Assembly (NCBI GenBank): GCA_004431415.1
Contig: QPMI01000018.1
Span: 1 to 33,666 of the forward strand
Source of the DNA: Cyanophora paradoxa
Taxonomy: Eukaryota; Glaucocystophyceae; Cyanophorales; Cyanophoraceae
Direction of reading: 5' to 3'
DNA length: 33,666 bases
The position numbers and the translations under genes were made by a program. Numbering within the stretch: the stretch's first letter is position 1; every line of letters starts with the position of its first letter. Of the stretch, positions 1 to 9,489 are shown in pieces. The notes under the pieces are model-generated. The model did no database searches. It was not told where the DNA came from and was given only the letters and a program-made list of their open reading frames with translations.

Positions 1-681
1 GAGCACGGCCACCACGCGTCGGCGTGCACGAAGCCGGTGCGCTGCTACAACTGCGGAGGGGAGGGTCACACGCAGAACCGCTGCCCCAGTGGCAAGCGCC
101 AGCACGACGGCGGTCCCCCACACGGTCCGTCCCCGAAGCGTGGCCCCGATGGTGGTGCTGGCGGCGCAGGAGGCGGCGGGCACCGTGGTGGCCATCGCGG
201 CGGTGGCAGGGGCGGCTACCAGAGCGGCGGTGGAGGCGGCGGCCAAGGCGGGACGGGATCTAACGCCACCCTCCTCGGCAATCCCGCCCCGATGCAGCGC
301 CCGACTGGCCCCGTTGTTGACGCGCCGTCTTCGCGCCCGACTGGCCCCGTTGTTGACGCGCCGTCTTCGCGCCCGGCTGGCCCCGTCACTGACGCGCTGC
401 CTTCGCGCCCGACTGGCTCCGTTGCTGACGCGCCGTCTCCGCGCCCGACCGGCCCCATCGCTAAGCGCCGCCCCCGAACCCTCGCCCGACTGACCACGGA
501 GACGCCGTGCAGTCCGGTGGTCCTGACTCGGGCCGGGAGACCGAGGCTACGACGGACAGCCTGGCCATGGTACCGATCGCTCCGGTGCAAACTGTCCCGA
601 TCACGCCGACGCAGCCCTCGGCATCGGACATCGCGCACTTCGTTCGGGACGTCAACGCCACGACGGCGACGCAGCCGGTAA
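1..681 (+). CDS. gag: Gag C-terminal part with CCHC zinc knuckles (5' truncated by window)
   Basis: The frame is open from base 1 to 681, so the protein begins upstream of the window. A complete nucleocapsid zinc knuckle, C-x2-C-x4-H-x4-C (CYNCGGEGHTQNRC), lies at 43-84. The G-H-x4-C end of a preceding knuckle is at 7-27, so there were probably two. Such knuckles bind RNA in retroelement Gag. A Gly/Arg-rich stretch follows (about 140-255, RGG-like and plausibly RNA-binding), then a Pro-rich 12-residue repeat. From about 465-505 the coding signal moves to the -1 frame, which becomes the 944-residue ORF; the rest of this frame to 681 is Arg-rich and probably not translated as such. Gag identity rests on the knuckle plus the downstream pol; the capsid part is not visible. 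Confidence 0.8.
   Translation, partial: EHGHHASACTKPVRCYNCGGEGHTQNRCPSGKRQHDGGPPHGPSPKRGPDGGAGGAGGGGHRGGHRGGGRGGYQSGGGGGGQGGTGSNATLLGNPAPMQRPTGPVVDAPSSRPTGPVVDAPSSRPAGPVTDALPSRPTGSVADAPSPRPTGPIAKRRPRTLARLTTETPCSPVVLTRAGRPRLRRTAWPWYRSLRCKLSRSRRRSPRHRTSRTSFGTSTPRRRRSR
301..480 (+). repeat. 36-bp tandem repeat, five units, inside Gag
   Basis: Units start at 301, 337, 373, 409 and 445, exactly 36 bp apart. Each encodes a 12-residue Pro-rich unit of the form PTGPVVDAPSSR with small changes. The repeat keeps the Gag frame throughout, consistent with an expandable flexible linker after the zinc knuckle. It ends just where the coding signal changes frame. Confidence 0.9.
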
Positions 682-3341
682 CGTCGGCGGCGGAGAGGAC
701 GGCCCCCGTCCCCGTCGCCATCCCCGTCGCTGAACCCGCGTCGCCGTCCCCCTCGTCGACTCACGCGACCGGCCCGTCGTCGCCGGCCCCGTCTGACTTG
801 TCGACAGAGATGGAAACGGGAAGCCGTACTGCGGCCGAGTCCCGTGTTCCAATTCGGTGTGCGCAGCCCCGGCGGGGCGTCACTGCCGGCAGTATCCGCG
901 ACCTCATCAACGCTGGCCTCCGCCGGCACGACCACACTCGCATGTCCGCCGCCTTGGCTCCCGTCACGTCCAAGAAAACCCCGCTCTTCACTCGAAACTT
1001 TGGCCGTATGCACCGCCCGCGCCCGAACGCCATCAATCCCGTCGCCCGCGTCGCAGTCACGAGGTCGCTCACCTTCGCGGCCGCCCCCTCGGCGAAGAGC
1101 ACGAACTCCGACGCTGACTCTGTGCGGGAGCCGAAGACCCGGACGTACTGCGCCCTGGGGGACCCCGTCACAGAGTCGCCGATGGACACTGCACTCGGCC
1201 CGCTAACCTCCAAATCGAGCACCGACTCCCCCGCAGCCACCTCGCAGCAGGAGGGGAACGTCTCGAAGGGAAGTGGGCGGCCGACCCCGAACTACAAGGC
1301 CCCGCCCGCCAAGATGCCCGAAATCGACTCGCTACCGGCGGTCGAGGGCTGCGAGTCCTTGGTACCCCTTTGCACTGACTGGCTCGACAACGTTGCTTAC
1401 AACATGCACACTCGCCGTGTTAACAACCGCATGCACGTCGACGGCATCCAGTGCACTGACTGGCTTCGTGATGGCATCCCTTCGAGCGACCAGCGCCAGA
1501 TCCACGCGCGTACCATCCTTTACTGCCCCGCCCTCCAGATGCTCACGACGTACCTCGAGCCGAAGGGCCCCGGTGTCTGCTGGGCTCGCGTCCGCAACGC
1601 TATCGATGCGGAAGGCGACTCGGAGGAGGCGCGCGCGCACCGCTTCCCCAAGCCCCACGACAACATGTACCCCGTCTTCACGCAGGCCTCCAATTACCGT
1701 ACCGCGGTATTCACGGAGGATGCGCACATGCCTCGCCGTCGGGACCTGTCTTTCGCCAACGAGACGTGTGCTGACTGCCACCCCCATGTCGTCGGCCGCC
1801 AGGAGAATGGTACCCTTGTTGCCCGCCCCATTCCCTCGGCACACCGTCGTGACGCGCCCAATGACGGACTTCGTACTGCTCACTCCGCGCTCATCGCTGC
1901 GCTTGAAAGCCTCCCTACGTCGCACCCCGTTCGTGACCCGACCAGGGAGATGGAGTTCTTTGTGATCGCCCGCGACATCTCCGGACACGCGAAGAACGGG
2001 CGGTTCCCGATCCCGCCGGCGCTCGACGTGAACCCCGGCATCCCGTGCGCTGACGGCACTCACGCTCACCACAGCCACCCGCATTGGCACTTGCTGGCGA
2101 CCCGCCCGCTCATCAACCCGAAAGGCCACAGTGAGCACAAGCGTCTGAATGCGGCCGTCACACGCATCATTGCAGACACGGCCACTGAGGATGACGTGAC
2201 AACGTTGCGCACGTGGATCGCAATCGCCCGTGAGACGACGACTATCGCGGCAATTAACACTAACATCTCGAACACCAACGAGCAGCTTCGCCGGCCCTAC
2301 CGGGGCGCTGAGGGCGAGCAGCTGTTACACTTGGTTGAAATGGCAGCGATGGCCATCACGAACACGGGCGCCCCGCCGCCTCGCACGCGGCAGGCTGCGG
2401 CCAACCACGTCACGAGTGTACTGCGTAAGGAGCTCGAGGCATTCGATGTTGACACTACGGTTCAGGCAATCGTCAACGCTCTGTGCGCCCGTCGTGTCTT
2501 CACTTTCACCGACGGCGCCATGGACACAACCGACGCGCCGCCTGCACCTACGACAACGCTGACGCTCCCAGGAGCTGCTGTCGTCGAGTCCCTCCTGAAC
2601 CGTGTCAAGACGTCCTTCACCGACGCGCAGAACCGCAGCCCAACATTCATGCGCCCCAACCGACGAACGGCCGCTGTCAATTACGTTGAGAGCACACTCC
2701 GCACGTACCTCCGTGGCTACGACGTCGAGTCTACGATCCTACTTCTCGTCTACATTCTCGAGCGCGAGGGTGAGCTACGGTTCGCCTCAGGCCCTGACGC
2801 GACTTCGGCAAAGGCTGCTGACGCCTACGCTCGTTTCGTCGCGGCAAACGCTCCGACCGACCCCGTCGCCGGACCCAGCTCTGTCGCGACGGCAGAGGGC
2901 CTCGCCCCTGAGGACAAGACGCCAATCGTCCCGCCGACCACGCCCACTCCACCCGCGCCCGCCGTACTGCGGCCCAAGGCGTCGGAGGACAGGGCTGACA
3001 ATGACCCCATCAACCGCAACCGGAAGTTGCGCGAGATGCTGATGGACATTGCGGAAGACTCGATCACGCTCATCGCTCGTCGCCACCAGGCAGCGGGGAG
3101 GTATGAGCGCGAGGGTGGAGACCGCGTCTTCGCCTCTCGCACGGTCGAGAAGATCATGGTCAGTGTTGGGGGACAGCAATTCTTCTCTTCCTGTCGCCAG
3201 TCGACATGCCTGCACCGTGCCACACGTGCAAGCATCGGCCCCGATGGCTCACCCGTCATCGTGAACCACGCTCCGTGCATCAGTGATCAGCATTGCGCAC
3301 CGCTACTACGAGTACATCGACTCGCCACGGGCACACGGTGA
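465..3341 (+). CDS. Unrecognised 944-residue protein of the retroelement (post-Gag ORF)
   Basis: This frame is open from 465. There is no ATG before about 567, so it is either read from Gag by a -1 shift or starts at that ATG (the 944-residue count uses the GTG at 507). About 250 Pro/Ser/Thr/Ala-rich residues are followed by a folded-looking region from about residue 275, with Cys/His/Trp-rich stretches (including GTHAHHSHPHWH). Two similar helical segments follow (about residues 626-668 and 719-760, sharing the pattern R-x-AA-x2-N-x-V-x-S-x-L-R-x2-L and then DV-x2-T). The C-terminus has scattered Cys/His pairs that continue in another frame after the stop. I recognise no family. Codon character and strand match pol downstream, so it probably belongs to the element. 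It could be an extended Gag or an accessory ORF. Confidence 0.65.
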   Translation, partial: APPPNPRPTDHGDAVQSGGPDSGRETEATTDSLAMVPIAPVQTVPITPTQPSASDIAHFVRDVNATTATQPVTSAAERTAPVPVAIPVAEPASPSPSSTHATGPSSPAPSDLSTEMETGSRTAAESRVPIRCAQPRRGVTAGSIRDLINAGLRRHDHTRMSAALAPVTSKKTPLFTRNFGRMHRPRPNAINPVARVAVTRSLTFAAAPSAKSTNSDADSVREPKTRTYCALGDPVTESPMDTALGPLTSKSSTDSPAATSQQEGNVSKGSGRPTPNYKAPPAKMPEIDSLPAVEGCESLVPLCTDWLDNVAYNMHTRRVNNRMHVDGIQCTDWLRDGIPSSDQRQIHARTILYCPALQMLTTYLEPKGPGVCWARVRNAIDAEGDSEEARAHRFPKPHDNMYPVFTQASNYRTAVFTEDAHMPRRRDLSFANETCADCHPHVVGRQENGTLVARPIPSAHRRDAPNDGLRTAHSALIAALESLPTSHPVRDPTREMEFFVIARDISGHAKNGRFPIPPALDVNPGIPCADGTHAHHSHPHWHLLATRPLINPKGHSEHKRLNAAVTRIIADTATEDDVTTLRTWIAIARETTTIAAINTNISNTNEQLRRPYRGAEGEQLLHLVEMAAMAITNTGAPPPRTRQAAANHVTSVLRKELEAFDVDTTVQAIVNALCARRVFTFTDGAMDTTDAPPAPTTTLTLPGAAVVESLLNRVKTSFTDAQNRSPTFMRPNRRTAAVNYVESTLRTYLRGYDVESTILLLVYILEREGELRFASGPDATSAKAADAYARFVAANAPTDPVAGPSSVATAEGLAPEDKTPIVPPTTPTPPAPAVLRPKASEDRADNDPINRNRKLREMLMDIAEDSITLIARRHQAAGRYEREGGDRVFASRTVEKIMVSVGGQQFFSSCRQSTCLHRATRASIGPDGSPVIVNHAPCISDQHCAPLLRVHRLATGTR
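2382..2785 (+). repeat. Diverged internal duplication in the 944-residue protein
   Basis: The segment encoded at about 2,382-2,512 and that at about 2,661-2,785 align by eye with matching spacing: an Arg-x-Ala-Ala start, Asn-x-Val-x-Ser-x-Leu-Arg, then Leu-x3-Asp-Val-x2-Thr, and an aromatic end. The DNA is no longer similar, so the duplication is old and kept at protein level. Confidence 0.55.
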
Positions 3342-5100
3342 CAATGACTAACGTCGACTTCAGGAGCACTGCCGCCTCTGCAACGCCGCCGTACATGGAG
3401 TTCGTCCGCAACTGCCCGTGCCGTCGCCAACTTCACGCCAGCGCACGCCGTACCCGAGTACTCTGCGACCTGACGATGCACCGGCGGACATCACGCTCGA
3501 CGCTCTGTACGGAGTGACGATGGAAATGAAGACGCTCTTCCTGCGGATTATGGTCTGTTAATGGATATCACCCCACAGGAACGACGTCTTGACGGGGAAC
3601 GACGACTGGCCTCGGGTCGCTGACATCTTCCTTAACGTCGACGTCAGCCCCTTCACCGTCCGCGCCAGCACCCTTCGGCCTGGCGTTTTGCGACGCGAGT
3701 ACTGGACCGATAGGCACTCGGCCAATCATTCTCGCTCCGGGAGTCGTCAACACCTCTGGGCAGGACACGTCCCGACTCGCGCGACGACTGTGAACGCGTC
3801 GCTTCCCGTCTGCTTGTCGCACCGGCGTTCTACCATGCTCACGCGTTAATGCACCCGTCGATGAGCCGAACACGCGCCTCGGCCGACACAACTGATCTCC
3901 GCCTACCCGGTGCCTGAGACCACGGTCGCTGCAGCTGGGGGAGTGAGCCGCAAGTTGGCGTCGATTTACGTCGCTGCGTTCTACACGACTGCCGGCCGAC
4001 AGCGGACAAGACTAAGCCGCATCTCACTCTCCGAACCAACGACGTCGACATGGAATACTTGCGACTCGCGCCGAGAACGCGCGACTTCGGGACCCGACGC
4101 AGTTTTCGGCGAGGTACCTCGAAGTCCACAACGTGTTGACAGACATCCTTCGTCGCCGCACGCCTGGAACGCCGTCCCGACCACATCCGCCCGACAAGCA
4201 CGCGCAGCTGCTGGCCGACGAACAGCTTGCACGTGAACTGCAGGCTCGCCTCGACGCCGAAGCTGCCAAGGGAGAGGACCCGGTGCAGGCCCGCGGCGCA
4301 AGCCCCTACTTGCAGGCTGCAATCGGTGGTATTGCTCGTGGCCGCACCATGACGCCCGTCGCCGTACTGCGGCAGCACAGGCTCCACCGCGCCAATCGGC
4401 GAGGCACGGGGGAACGTTCAGGGGCCGCGGCCCGCGCGCTCCCGATTCATACCAGCCGGCCCCAGACCCCGGGCAACCCTCACTACCACGATGACGACAT
4501 GACGTGCCCAACGGCACCCGGTGACACCGCCGACCGACGTCCGGAGCCCCCGGCCCCGCGGAACGACCTACCCCCTGCGCCCGAGTGACGCCTCGTCGAC
4601 GGACACTCCGGACGCCCAGCCCGTTGCACCCGCGACGACGACTCCGGACGCCCAGCCCGTTGCACCCGTGACGACGACTCGGTGGCCCCGACGCCCGCTC
4701 TCGAGACGCCGGTCTCGTCGACGGCCGCTCGAGATGCTTCGCCCATCGCACCGGCGATGGCGACCTCGCTGACGACCCCGCACAGCGTCCCGTCCCCCAC
4801 GGCCGTGGCTGCGTCTCGACGCCCCGTCGCCTCCGCGCCTGAGCTACTGGCCCCGTCCGACGCCCCGCAGCCCCGGCCACGACTGTACGGCGGCCCCGCC
4901 GCAGAGCCGGCCCAACCCCCGATGCTGCCGATCCCGTCACTTCACCCCGACTACACTGCACCGACCGACGCGTCGATGCCTGACTCGACGACTGCCGACT
5001 CGTCGGGCACTGAGAGGACCGAGGGCGTGCCATGGGCGACCCGCGCGTTTCGAGGGGATCATCGTCGACACGCCGACCTTGCCGAGCCCTCACGACGACC
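3295..5100 (+). pseudogene. Coding-like stretch broken by frame changes
   Basis: No long plus-strand ORF exists here, but protein-like pieces follow each other in changing frames. The 944-residue ORF is continued in frame 1 from 3,295 (AHRYYEYIDSPRAHGD, then a TAA at about 3,350, then a CxxC-containing piece to 3,560). Later pieces are at about 3,590-3,690 (frame 1), 3,690-3,790 (frame 2), 3,792-3,900 (frame 3), 4,110-4,588 (frame 2), 4,600-4,680 (frame 3) and 4,682-5,040 (frame 2). The 4,110-4,588 piece has a charged helical run (ADEQLARELQARLDAEAAK), then Pro-rich sequence. Shifts go in both directions, which suits mutational decay or assembly indels better than programmed shifting. No family is recognised. 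Confidence 0.5.
4605..4676 (+). repeat. 36-bp tandem repeat, two units
   Basis: Two nearly identical 36-bp units start at 4,605 and 4,641 and encode TPDAQPVAPATT/VTT in one frame. The unit length equals that of the Gag repeat at 301-480 although the sequence differs. Confidence 0.85.
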
Positions 5101-5850
5101 GTGACAGTCCTCCTGACACCGACGAAGACACGTCAGCGACTCGGAGCCGAGATCAAGGACGTGGCCGCCGACCTTGGACACCGCCACGCCTGGACGATCC
5201 TTCGCCTCAAGCCCGTGGTGCACAACCAGCTGCGTGCGTACCTGGACACGCCGCGACGCTTCATGGTCACAACGACGACGACGGATTGGCGCAAGACCCC
5301 TGAGACGCCGACCCTCTTCGCCGCCAGCGAGCTCACGAGCTGCATGCACCTCGCAGCTGCCCGCAGCAACACGCCTACTGGGCAACCGTTGCTGGGTACT
5401 CGCCGAGTGACAGGCTCACTACCTCCTTCAACATCTGACCGAATTCCGCTCGTCATCCACGTCATCATGCGCCTCGCGCGGGCTCAGCCTTCGCGCCTGG
5501 GAGACGGCGACCACGTGGCCTCACCCGAACGACCCGCTCGCCGATGTCCTCGGACGCCAGAGATGCTGGAGCTGTTTGGTTTGACACCGACAGAGTTCAC
5601 TCTTGTACACCAGTCCAAGACTCCAGTCGTACCGTGCATCCTTCAGGTGGCTGTCAACCTTGCCCGCAATCTCCGGACGCTGCACTACGACGTGGAGATG
5701 ACGGAGAGCGATGAACGGTTCTTGAACTTCGACAAGATCACGAACACGGCGACGCGCCTTGCAACAATCAGGCAACTGGTCCAAATGTCAAGTTCACGGC
5801 CCCGCTCACAGGACCTGACGACATCTATCTGTCTACGCTTCGACACGGTT
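5100..5850 (+). CDS. Unrecognised coding segment of the retroelement (part of ORF 5,032-5,967)
   Basis: The frame-1 ORF 5,032-5,967 (311 codons) looks like real protein from about 5,100 to 5,800 (for example GAEIKDVAADLGHRHAWTIL and LTPTEFTLVHQSKTPVVPCI). Its first and last parts are Arg/Ser-rich shadow sequence. At about 5,800 the signal moves to frame 3 and by 5,866 to frame 2, where the next ORF continues without a gap. It is probably one piece of a longer protein. No domain is recognised. Confidence 0.45.
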
Positions 5851-5865
5851 CACCGCCGCCCGACA

Positions 5866-7396
5866 TCGCCTTGTCGATGCGTTCGACGCCCTGGCGCGGG
5901 CGTGGGACATCGCTGCATACTTCGACCATTACAAGTGGGACGAGACGCGCGACCGCTACGGGGATAGCCGATTTGCTCACCTCTACGACGTTCGTGACCC
6001 AGCACCGAGCTCCGACCGTCCATGGCCGACGAGTCACGCGCCGTTGCTGTCAATGCTCACCGAGCAAGTCGAGAACGTACTCCGCCTCGTCAACATCACA
6101 GCCGACGTCGAGGGCCCCGGCAACTTCCTGCGCCGTTACTACACGTCCCGTTTCAACCCGAAATCCGACGCGAACCCGGCTACGAACCAGCGGGCGACCG
6201 CCGAGCTCGCGGAGGAGATCCGGCTGAACAGCCAGTTAGCAGTGGTCGCGGCACGCGATGTCCATCGTCTGCGCACGCCCCCCGTCAGCGAGTCCGACCT
6301 ACACCACTGTCTTCGGCACGGACTGTCCCGTCACCGCTCCGGCGTCCCCCCCTCAAATTTCACGAACGTCGTCGCCGCGTCTGTCACGGAGACGACTGCG
6401 CTGGCAAGGCTCGCCGAGCTACATGACACCACCGTTGTCGCGATGTCAATCACTACGTTCATGCACAAGCGTCAACTCGCCAAGAAGGGCAAACCGATCC
6501 GTCTCGAATCGCGACTGCACGCCCCCGTCTTCACCCCGAAGCAGCCCGAGCCAGCTGTCGAGCTCTATTACAACTCTGACCGTTACATAATGGTGCACCC
6601 TGAAGAGGCGGCGCTCCTGGCGTGCAAAACTGCGTGGCGCTCCCATATCCTCCAGCTGACTCTCGAGGCCATGCGTCGCGCGTACAAGCTCGAGACGGAG
6701 TCAAGCACTCGTACTGCGAGCAAGCTTGCTTTCGGCCTCGTCGCTCGACTCGACACTGCACTTAGCAAGGCTACGACCACCCAGCGCTTGGCGGTAACAC
6801 GGGCCTTCCTCCTGGACGCCGAGCATCGATTGAATCTGTTCTACTGCATGCTTTACCCGCGCTACCGCGATCACCTACTCCCTGTCCTCCCCAGTCCGAT
6901 GGTACCCGTCACCGACCCTCTCGCCGTCCCGGTCCCACGGCCCCCTGAGCGCGACGTTGACGAGTACGGATACCTGACACAGTGGACGTCGGACGGCATC
7001 GACATCTTGCCTCGCGTTCCTGACTGGGATTCCCTCGTTGGACTTGTCGACGACATGAGCAAGGACACTTTCTGGAACTCCAACACGTATTTCGGGCTTC
7101 GCGCCCGCGCTATGGTCTACGGAACAGAGCGCAAGCGCCCCCGCGAGAAGCGACCGAATGACGAGAAGTTGCAGAAGAAGGAGCGCAAGGCCGCCCGGCT
7201 CACTCCCGAGGAGGTCGACTCCATCATCTCCAGAATTTTGAGCGAACTCCACACTGTTCCTTTCAAGGAGGTGCTACTCTCGGAGAACGCTGACATCCCT
7301 GACGTCTATTTCTGGGCCTTCCTCAACGAGAATGGGCGAAGGGCTTCACGGTCGTCGACGGCGCTGGCTACCAGCACGGAGTGTGGCCGGATCTGA
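5866..7396 (+). CDS. Unrecognised helical protein segment of the retroelement
   Basis: Frame 2 is coding-like from about 5,866 (FDALARAWDIAAYFDHYKWD), well before the first start-like codon at 6,044, to the TGA ending at 7,396, roughly 500 codons. It is rich in helices and charged residues, with one basic segment near 7,120-7,200 (KRPREKRPNDEKLQKKERKA) that could bind nucleic acid or act as a nuclear signal. From about 7,320 the coding signal changes to frame 1. I recognise no family. A capsid-like or accessory role is only a guess from its place in the element. Confidence 0.5.
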
Positions 7397-9489
7397 GCGG
7401 CGTGATGGTCCGACGGGAACCGCGACCTGATTCGACGGAGAACGAGCGCGACACGTTCTATGCGGGTTTGGACGGCGCAACAATCACATCAACGGGAATT
7501 ATTCGCCCAAACGATCAACGACTGGTACCCAATCCGTCTCCACAATCCTCGCCCCCACTCCCGTACGGCATGCGCACATACAGCCCCGAGGAGACGCGAG
7601 CTGGAGGTGACTTCCTACCTCTGGATACTGATCCGGGACGGGATACCTCCTATCACATCTTCATGACACCGCTTCTCTTCACGAACACGGACTTCCTGGC
7701 CACAGCGTACTGCAAAACGATCCAGGAACATGGCGACACGCGCCCCACATCTTCGCCGTCGCGGCTCACATCCTCGGAGGCCCAGCCCCGTTCGGACAGA
7801 CGGCTGATCTGACGAGGAGCTCACTGTGGAGGACGGGCACAGACCGGAGGAGCTCCGGAGCCGCCGCCGGTCGAAGAGCTGGAGGGAATCCCGACTCGGA
7901 CCCACCCCCAGTTCATCCCGCCACCACGACAAAGAAGTACATGCACGTCCTAGGTGAGGTCCACATGCCATACGTGCTACTCGGCGACTCTGGTCTCGAG
8001 GCATTTCTCCGGCGCGTCCGTACATGCGCCCATTCCTCATGAAGATGCACGTACGCTGGTCGAACTTCTCGAGAGCACTCAGTCGTGTCCTACGCTACGG
8101 TGTCGGCCCCGGCACCTACCCGTACCGCGCCGGCGCCCCCGGCCATGGCGAACTCAGCCAGCACAACCGCGCGGGCCTGCCCTTCCGATCGTTCTGATCA
8201 CGGCCGCCGACGAGTTCCACCCGGCCAACAAGTATGCGACTACTTCGACTGCATCTACGACGAGGACAACCACGCGCACCTCCGTGACTCCGCTTCACGT
8301 CAAGATGTCGAACGATGCTTCTACGAGATTGCCATGCCCGACGACCTCAGCGCGCCGCCCATGACTCTTACGCCGGCCAACGCTGACCTGTGCGGCCTCG
8401 AATCGTCCGATTCACGCACGTTGCACCGGCCGGACCCAGCCGCGGTGCCCCCAACGCGATCCAGAACCGCTCGCACATCACTATCTTCGACGCGAACAAC
8501 CGGAACACCTGGCAGCAGATCATCGCGGGCACGAGGAAACCCCAAACGAGGCGGCGGGGCCGCACCCGTGCGGCCCCGACCCCAGTACTTCCCGGTGTCC
8601 GTCAATGACTACACTGGCCCTGGGGCGTCGTCGTGTCTCTGCGTCGTCGCGGGCCCACGGGCACCGCGCCTGCAACGCCCCCGTCGTCCACCAGGTCCTG
8701 GGGTTCCCGCTTTCGGTACACACTTGGGTGTACGGAATCGCAGCGTACCTGGCGGCGGCAGTCAAGCTGCACGGTGCCTTGTCGTTCTTCCTCGAGCCCC
8801 TACCGGGGAACTCGGGAACATCATCATCGACTACGTTCGTAGCCACGAGGATGAGCTGCACTTCCGCTTCACGGCTTCAGGCGAAGTGGCGCGCAGTGCC
8901 AAACTCGACAAATGGTACGAGGTCGAGTACCCTGACTGCGAACGCGTCGACCCGGCACATTTAATCACAGCCTTCGAATCCCTACTGCACAAGGCAACCA
9001 ACGACTGGTTGGCGGTCCAGATCAAGCACGAGACACCCCGGCGGCTCGCGAAGATGTCGACATGGATCGAAACCACTGCTGGCCCGTAGCATTCCGACTC
9101 CCGGATGGAGTCATCAACGCACTCAACGCCCAAGTCCGGGCGCTGACTTCGATCCCACGAACGATCCGTCACACCCGCATCGTCCCAGTGTCTATGACGT
9201 CAACGCGAGCGCAGTGCGCAACGCTATTATGGATTTCGAACAGCGATACGCCGACATACACGAGCAATTCCGTCACGCCGAATATGGCAACTTCACATTC
9301 GATCCATTCTACAATGAATTCGGCGCCGCCATCTTCAGTCGCGAACCGCAGGCGCGGGCGCTACTCCACGGTTGGTTGGAACAATTCGTTTACAATCACG
9401 CCACCGTCGACGCGGCGACGAGGCGGCCCATCACGTTCACTAGCCGCGAAGCCTACCGGGCGGTACAGATCGTCGACGTCCTCCCCTGC
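7397..9489 (+). pseudogene. Coding-like stretch broken by frame changes, upstream of protease
   Basis: Protein-like pieces follow one another in different frames. Frame 1 covers about 7,325-7,800 (including ENERDTFYAGLDGATITSTG). Frame 3 covers 8,085-9,089, with a good piece at its end (LDKWYEVEYPDCERVDPAHL). Frame 1 covers 9,214-9,490 (DFEQRYADIHEQFRHAEYGN and on). The last piece runs straight into the frame used by the protease ORF. As at 3.3-5.1 kb, no single ORF spans the stretch, and it is unclear whether this is decay, sequencing indels or unusual expression. Confidence 0.45.

Noticed and set aside
465-510. Programmed frameshift between Gag and the 944-residue ORF
   Set aside because: The frame change is -1, but no X-XXY-YYZ heptamer in the right phase was found between 465 and 510, so I do not claim a programmed site.
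216-1013. 265-codon antisense ORF opposite Gag
   Set aside because: Arg/Gly shadow of the Pro-rich plus-strand repeat; the plus strand has the zinc knuckle and the long ORF.
1332-2138. 268-codon antisense ORF
   Set aside because: Lies opposite the coding 944-residue ORF and has no motif; typical GC-rich shadow.
3981-5093. 370-codon antisense ORF
   Set aside because: It is extremely Arg/Gly-rich, as expected from the complement of Pro/Ala/Thr-rich GC-rich coding sequence, and the plus strand has better protein-like pieces.
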